DNA of 64,000 nucleotides from Nocardioides rubriscoriae (lineage in GTDB: Bacteria; Actinomycetota; Actinomycetes; Propionibacteriales; Nocardioidaceae). Both the position numbers and the translations under genes were made by a program. Location: contig NZ_VIYJ01000014.1 of the NCBI RefSeq assembly GCF_008087085.1, positions 17,400 to 81,399 of the forward strand. Reading direction: 5' to 3'. Position 1 is the first letter of the stretch; each line of letters opens with the position of its first letter. Positions 61,675 through 64,000 of this stretch are shown here, piece by piece. The notes under the pieces were generated by a model. That model was not told where the DNA came from. It worked only from the letters and a program-made list of their open reading frames with translations, and searched no databases.

Positions 61675-62291
61675 CCCGGTTGATGCGCACCTCCGAGGTG
61701 ACCGCGTTGCCGGTGGTGACGCTCGCCGGCGACGACGTCGCCCAGGTCAAGGACATCGCCTTCTCCGGCGACGGCGGCGCGGTGGCCGGCTTCACCCTGG
61801 CCGGGCGGGGCCTCTTCTCCGGCCCCCTCAAGACGGGCCTGCTCTGGAGCAAGGTCGTGGGCCTGGGCCCCGACGCGGTCATGATCACCGACGAGTCGGC
61901 GCTCGACCCCGTCGACGACGTACGCGGCGCGGCCGCGTCGGCTGACGGCTCCGGCTCGGGCGGCAACGTCCTGGGCGACCAGGTCCTCACCGACGGCGGC
62001 ACCGACCTGGGCCGGGTCGTCGACGTGATCGTCCAGTTCGACAACGGCAGCAGCGCCTGCGACGTCGTCGGCTACGAGATCGAGGCCTCCGAGCACCTGG
62101 CGGCCAAGGTGTCCAACGCCAGCAACGGCACCCGCCTGCTGGTGCCCCTGCCCGACACCCTGGCGGTCTCCGGCGAGCACCTGATGGTCCCGGCCAGCGC
62201 CGAGGGCTTCGTCTCCGGCGACCTCGCGGGCTTCGGCGCCGCCGTGTCGGCCTTCCGTGCCCAGCTGGGCACCCCGGGCGAGGGGGTCTGA
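61671..62291 (+). CDS. PRC-barrel domain protein
   Basis: 206 residues from GTG 61671. Two PRC-barrel-like halves: RTSEVTALPVVTLAGDDVAQ with KDIAFSGDGGAVAGFTL, then GDQVLTDGGTDLGRVVDV. PRC-barrel proteins bind other macromolecules in RNA processing or photosynthesis; the role here is unknown. Next gene starts 2 bp after the stop. Confidence 0.8.
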   Translation: MTRLMRTSEVTALPVVTLAGDDVAQVKDIAFSGDGGAVAGFTLAGRGLFSGPLKTGLLWSKVVGLGPDAVMITDESALDPVDDVRGAAASADGSGSGGNVLGDQVLTDGGTDLGRVVDVIVQFDNGSSACDVVGYEIEASEHLAAKVSNASNGTRLLVPLPDTLAVSGEHLMVPASAEGFVSGDLAGFGAAVSAFRAQLGTPGEGV

Positions 62292-62292
62292 C

Positions 62293-62724
62293 GTGCAGTG
62301 GTCACAGCTCAAGGGCCGCAAGGTCGTCAGCACCGCGACCGCCGACAATGTCGGCAAGGTCAGCGGGTTCGTGCTCGACCCGGCCACCCGGTCGGTGGTC
62401 GCCCTGGTCCTGAAGAAGACCGAGTCCGGCAGCGTCGTGCGCTGGGGTGACCTGCTCGCCGTGGGGACCGACGCGGTCACCGTGGCCGACACCACCGTGA
62501 TCGTCGAGCCCGACGAGACCCTCGAGGCCCTGGCCGGCAAGCGCGGCGCGGTGCTCAAGAAGCTCGTCCTCGACGACGCCGGCCAGGCCCTCGGCAAGGT
62601 CACCGACCTCGACCTCGACCCCGACACCGGGTCGCTGCGCGAGCTGCTGCTCGACGGGCGCACCGTCACCGGTGACCGGCTGCTCGGCGTGGGCTCCTAC
62701 GCCGTCGTCGTCCGCACCGACTGA
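62293..62724 (+). CDS. PRC-barrel domain protein
   Basis: 143 residues from GTG 62293. Two barrel repeats (LKGRKVVSTATADNVGKVSG; KKLVLDDAGQALGKVTDLDL). Sequence relationship to the upstream protein suggests a paralogous pair produced by duplication. No enzymatic motif. Confidence 0.8.
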   Translation: MQWSQLKGRKVVSTATADNVGKVSGFVLDPATRSVVALVLKKTESGSVVRWGDLLAVGTDAVTVADTTVIVEPDETLEALAGKRGAVLKKLVLDDAGQALGKVTDLDLDPDTGSLRELLLDGRTVTGDRLLGVGSYAVVVRTD

Positions 62725-62784
62725 CGCCGGGCTCTCCCCCTCCGGGATGGCTCCCGCGGCGCCCACACCTGCGACGCTCACGAG

Positions 62785-63000
62785 ATGATGGGTCGTGGAA
62801 GTGGTCTGCTCGGTGTCCTCGTCGTGGTGTGGCTGGTGATCGGCGCCCTCGCCGCCGGCCAGCGCGGCTACTTCAGCGACGGTCGCGACGTGTCGTGCAA
62901 GACCTTCAGCGACACCGCCCTGACCGTCGTCGCCGGCCCCCTCAACTACGTCGGGGTCAACCCCAAGGTGAAGTGCCGGGTCCCCGAGCCGTCGAAGTAG
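62785..63000 (+). CDS. Small membrane or secreted protein
   Basis: 71 residues with an N-terminal hydrophobic helix (LLGVLVVVWLVIGALAA) and a short exported tail with two Cys (VSCKTF, VKCRVPEPSK) that could form a disulfide. Two adjacent ATG codons at 62785 and 62788. Similar small proteins are widespread in actinobacteria, unknown function. Confidence 0.7.
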   Translation: MMGRGSGLLGVLVVVWLVIGALAAGQRGYFSDGRDVSCKTFSDTALTVVAGPLNYVGVNPKVKCRVPEPSK

Positions 63001-63055
63001 CGGCCGGTCGCCGGGCCGACGTGGCCGGCGACCACGCGCCTGGCAGCATGCACGG

Positions 63056-63655
63056 GTGACCCACTTCTACCGCCCGGCCGACGGCCACGGCCTGGCCCAC
63101 GACCCGTTCAACGCGATCGTCGCGCCCCGGCCGATCGGGTGGATCAGCAGCCTGGCCGTCAACGGCACCCGCAACCTCGCGCCGTACAGCTTCTTCAACG
63201 CCTTCAACTACCGCCCGCCGATCGTGGGCTTCTGCAGCATCGGGCGCAAGGACAGCGTCACCAACCTCGAGGCGACCGGTGAGTTCGTCTGGAACCTCGT
63301 CACCCGTGACCTCGCCGAGGCGATGAACCGCACTGCGACCGCCGACCGGGTCGACGAGTGGGAGCGCGCCGGGGTCACCGCCGCCGACAGCACGGTCGTG
63401 GCCCCGCAACGGGTCGCCGACTCCCCCGTGGCCTTCGAGTGCCGGGTGACCCAGGTCGTGCAGCTGCGCGACCAGCACGGCGGCGAGATCGACGCCTGGA
63501 TGACCTTCGGCGAGGTCGTCGGCGTCCACATCGACGAGCGGTTCCTCGTCGACGGGGTCTACGACACCGCCGCCGCCCGTCCGGTGATGCGCGCCGGCGG
63601 ACCGTCGGCCTACTACGAGGTCGGCGAGCGCTTCGACCTGCGTCGCCCCGACTGA
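63056..63655 (+). CDS. Flavin reductase-like (FMN-binding split barrel) protein
   Basis: 199 residues from GTG 63056. Split-barrel flavin fold: AIVAPRPIGWISSL near 22-35, APYSFFNAF near 43-51, and TNLEATGEFVWNLV. The type with PRPIGWIS resembles the flavin reductase-like family of oxidoreductases (DIM6/NTAB). Partner oxygenase absent. The nearest upstream hexamer is a weak CAGCAT, 6 nt before the GTG. Confidence 0.85.
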   Translation: MTHFYRPADGHGLAHDPFNAIVAPRPIGWISSLAVNGTRNLAPYSFFNAFNYRPPIVGFCSIGRKDSVTNLEATGEFVWNLVTRDLAEAMNRTATADRVDEWERAGVTAADSTVVAPQRVADSPVAFECRVTQVVQLRDQHGGEIDAWMTFGEVVGVHIDERFLVDGVYDTAAARPVMRAGGPSAYYEVGERFDLRRPD

Positions 63656-63880
63656 TCGACTGGTCGACTACGGCCGGCCGGGGGTCGCAGGCCGCCCCTG
63701 CCTGGCATCGCTGCCGCCCGCCCGGGTGGCGGCCGCCGACCCCCAAGGCCGACCTCCGTCTCCGTGCGCCCCGTGGTCGGCCCGGGTGATGGTCGGGGCG
63801 CCGTTCGACTGCGCGAGTCTGGGGGCCCCGGCCCCGTCCTGCTGGGTCAACTGGTCGACTCCGGCGTGTTGGCCTAGGAG
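63656..63880. other. Gap between flavin reductase and IS end
   Basis: No gene seen. ACTGGTCGACTmCGGC occurs at 63659-63674 and again at 63850-63865, one mismatch, in direct orientation 191 bp apart. The segment between is very GC-rich, with several short inverted repeats. It may be the scar of an earlier insertion. Confidence 0.4.
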
Positions 63881-64000
63881 CCTGCTGAACAAAGGGCGCG
63901 CCTGAGCGACTCGTCGGGGTTGGGCTGAAATCATGTGGTTGTGCAGGGTGAGGCTGATCGCCAGCGGGATCTGATGGATGTGGAGTCGGTCGCGGGGCAC
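63881..64000 (+). mobile_element. Left end of an IS1182-type insertion sequence (partial)
   Basis: The probable transposase start at 63941 is preceded by about 60 bp with a possible terminal repeat (CCTGCTGAACAAAGG at 63881-63895). The element continues beyond the right edge, so its far end and any target duplication cannot be seen. Confidence 0.5.
63941..64000 (+). CDS. IS1182-type transposase, N-terminal fragment
   Basis: From GTG 63941 the frame reads VQGEADRQRDLMDVESVAGH to the window edge. The QGE/DRQRDLLDVESVAGHLL pattern is the standard beginning of IS1182/IS5-group DDE transposases. Twenty residues only, so activity cannot be judged. Confidence 0.68.
   Translation, partial: MQGEADRQRDLMDVESVAGH

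Overview
The window is high-GC actinobacterial chromosome, most like Nocardioides or another Nocardioidaceae. The support is strong GC3 bias, many GTG starts, 4-bp GTGA/ATGA overlaps inside operons, genes that begin 6-8 nt after a TANNNT hexamer without a Shine-Dalgarno (leaderless mRNAs), a lysine-tailed TopA, and a gene order shared with other actinobacteria (topA, tmk, holB, MrfA-type helicase, Tad pilus operon, divergent HAD gene). It is core chromosome with a few accessory scars.

Layout. 1-2.2 kb: the end of an unknown gene, then a decayed integrated element bounded by a duplicated 3' half of tRNA-Thr(CGU), holding an IS21-type istB and an istA fragment. 2.3-6.5 kb: a zinc-ribbon protein divergent from a LysR regulator, then a MoxR/DUF58/VWA operon. 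6.6-10.1 kb: a secreted protein, an exported TAP-type hydrolase, twin 58-bp repeats and a DUF559-type protein. 10.2-14.9 kb: holB, tmk and topA, with a 26-bp-arm palindrome between tmk and topA. 15.1-16.4 kb: a frameshifted gene and a vapBC pair whose toxin has a stop at the catalytic Glu. 16.4-23.4 kb: DUF2510 protein, cyclase-family hydrolase, N-methyltransferase, Ig-like secreted protein, metallophosphoesterase, H+-pyrophosphatase. 23.6-31.7 kb: STAS protein, MrfA-like helicase, and a seven-gene Tad/Flp pilus operon read leftwards.

31.9-37.0 kb: HAD hydrolase, a three-gene cluster built around a WXG-type alpha/beta-hydrolase, a candidate structured RNA, a TetR/target pair with two operators, and a degenerate Fic protein. 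37.1-41.9 kb: methyltransferase, then a LytS/LytTR two-component system next to a DUF485/solute:sodium symporter pair, probably one carboxylate-sensing and uptake unit. 41.9-51.9 kb: a complete assimilatory nitrate/nitrite locus (narK, nasC, NAD(P)H oxidoreductase subunit, nirB, nirD, HemD-wHTH fusion, CbiX-like chelatase), combining transport, reduction, siroheme supply and a built-in regulator.

52.0-64.0 kb: epimerase, OsmC, a 3'-frameshifted nitroreductase, carboxyltransferase, a hydroxysteroid-dehydrogenase-like SDR behind a KstR-type operator, a 2-oxoacid dehydrogenase E1alpha/E1beta/E2 operon, SRPBCC protein, PRC-barrel pair, flavin reductase-like protein and, at the right edge, the start of an IS1182-type transposase.

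Several palindromic repeat families lie between genes and inside protein linkers. The most striking is a 74-bp nested palindrome present at 43855-43928 and 56121-56194. No CRISPR array, rRNA or complete prophage was seen.
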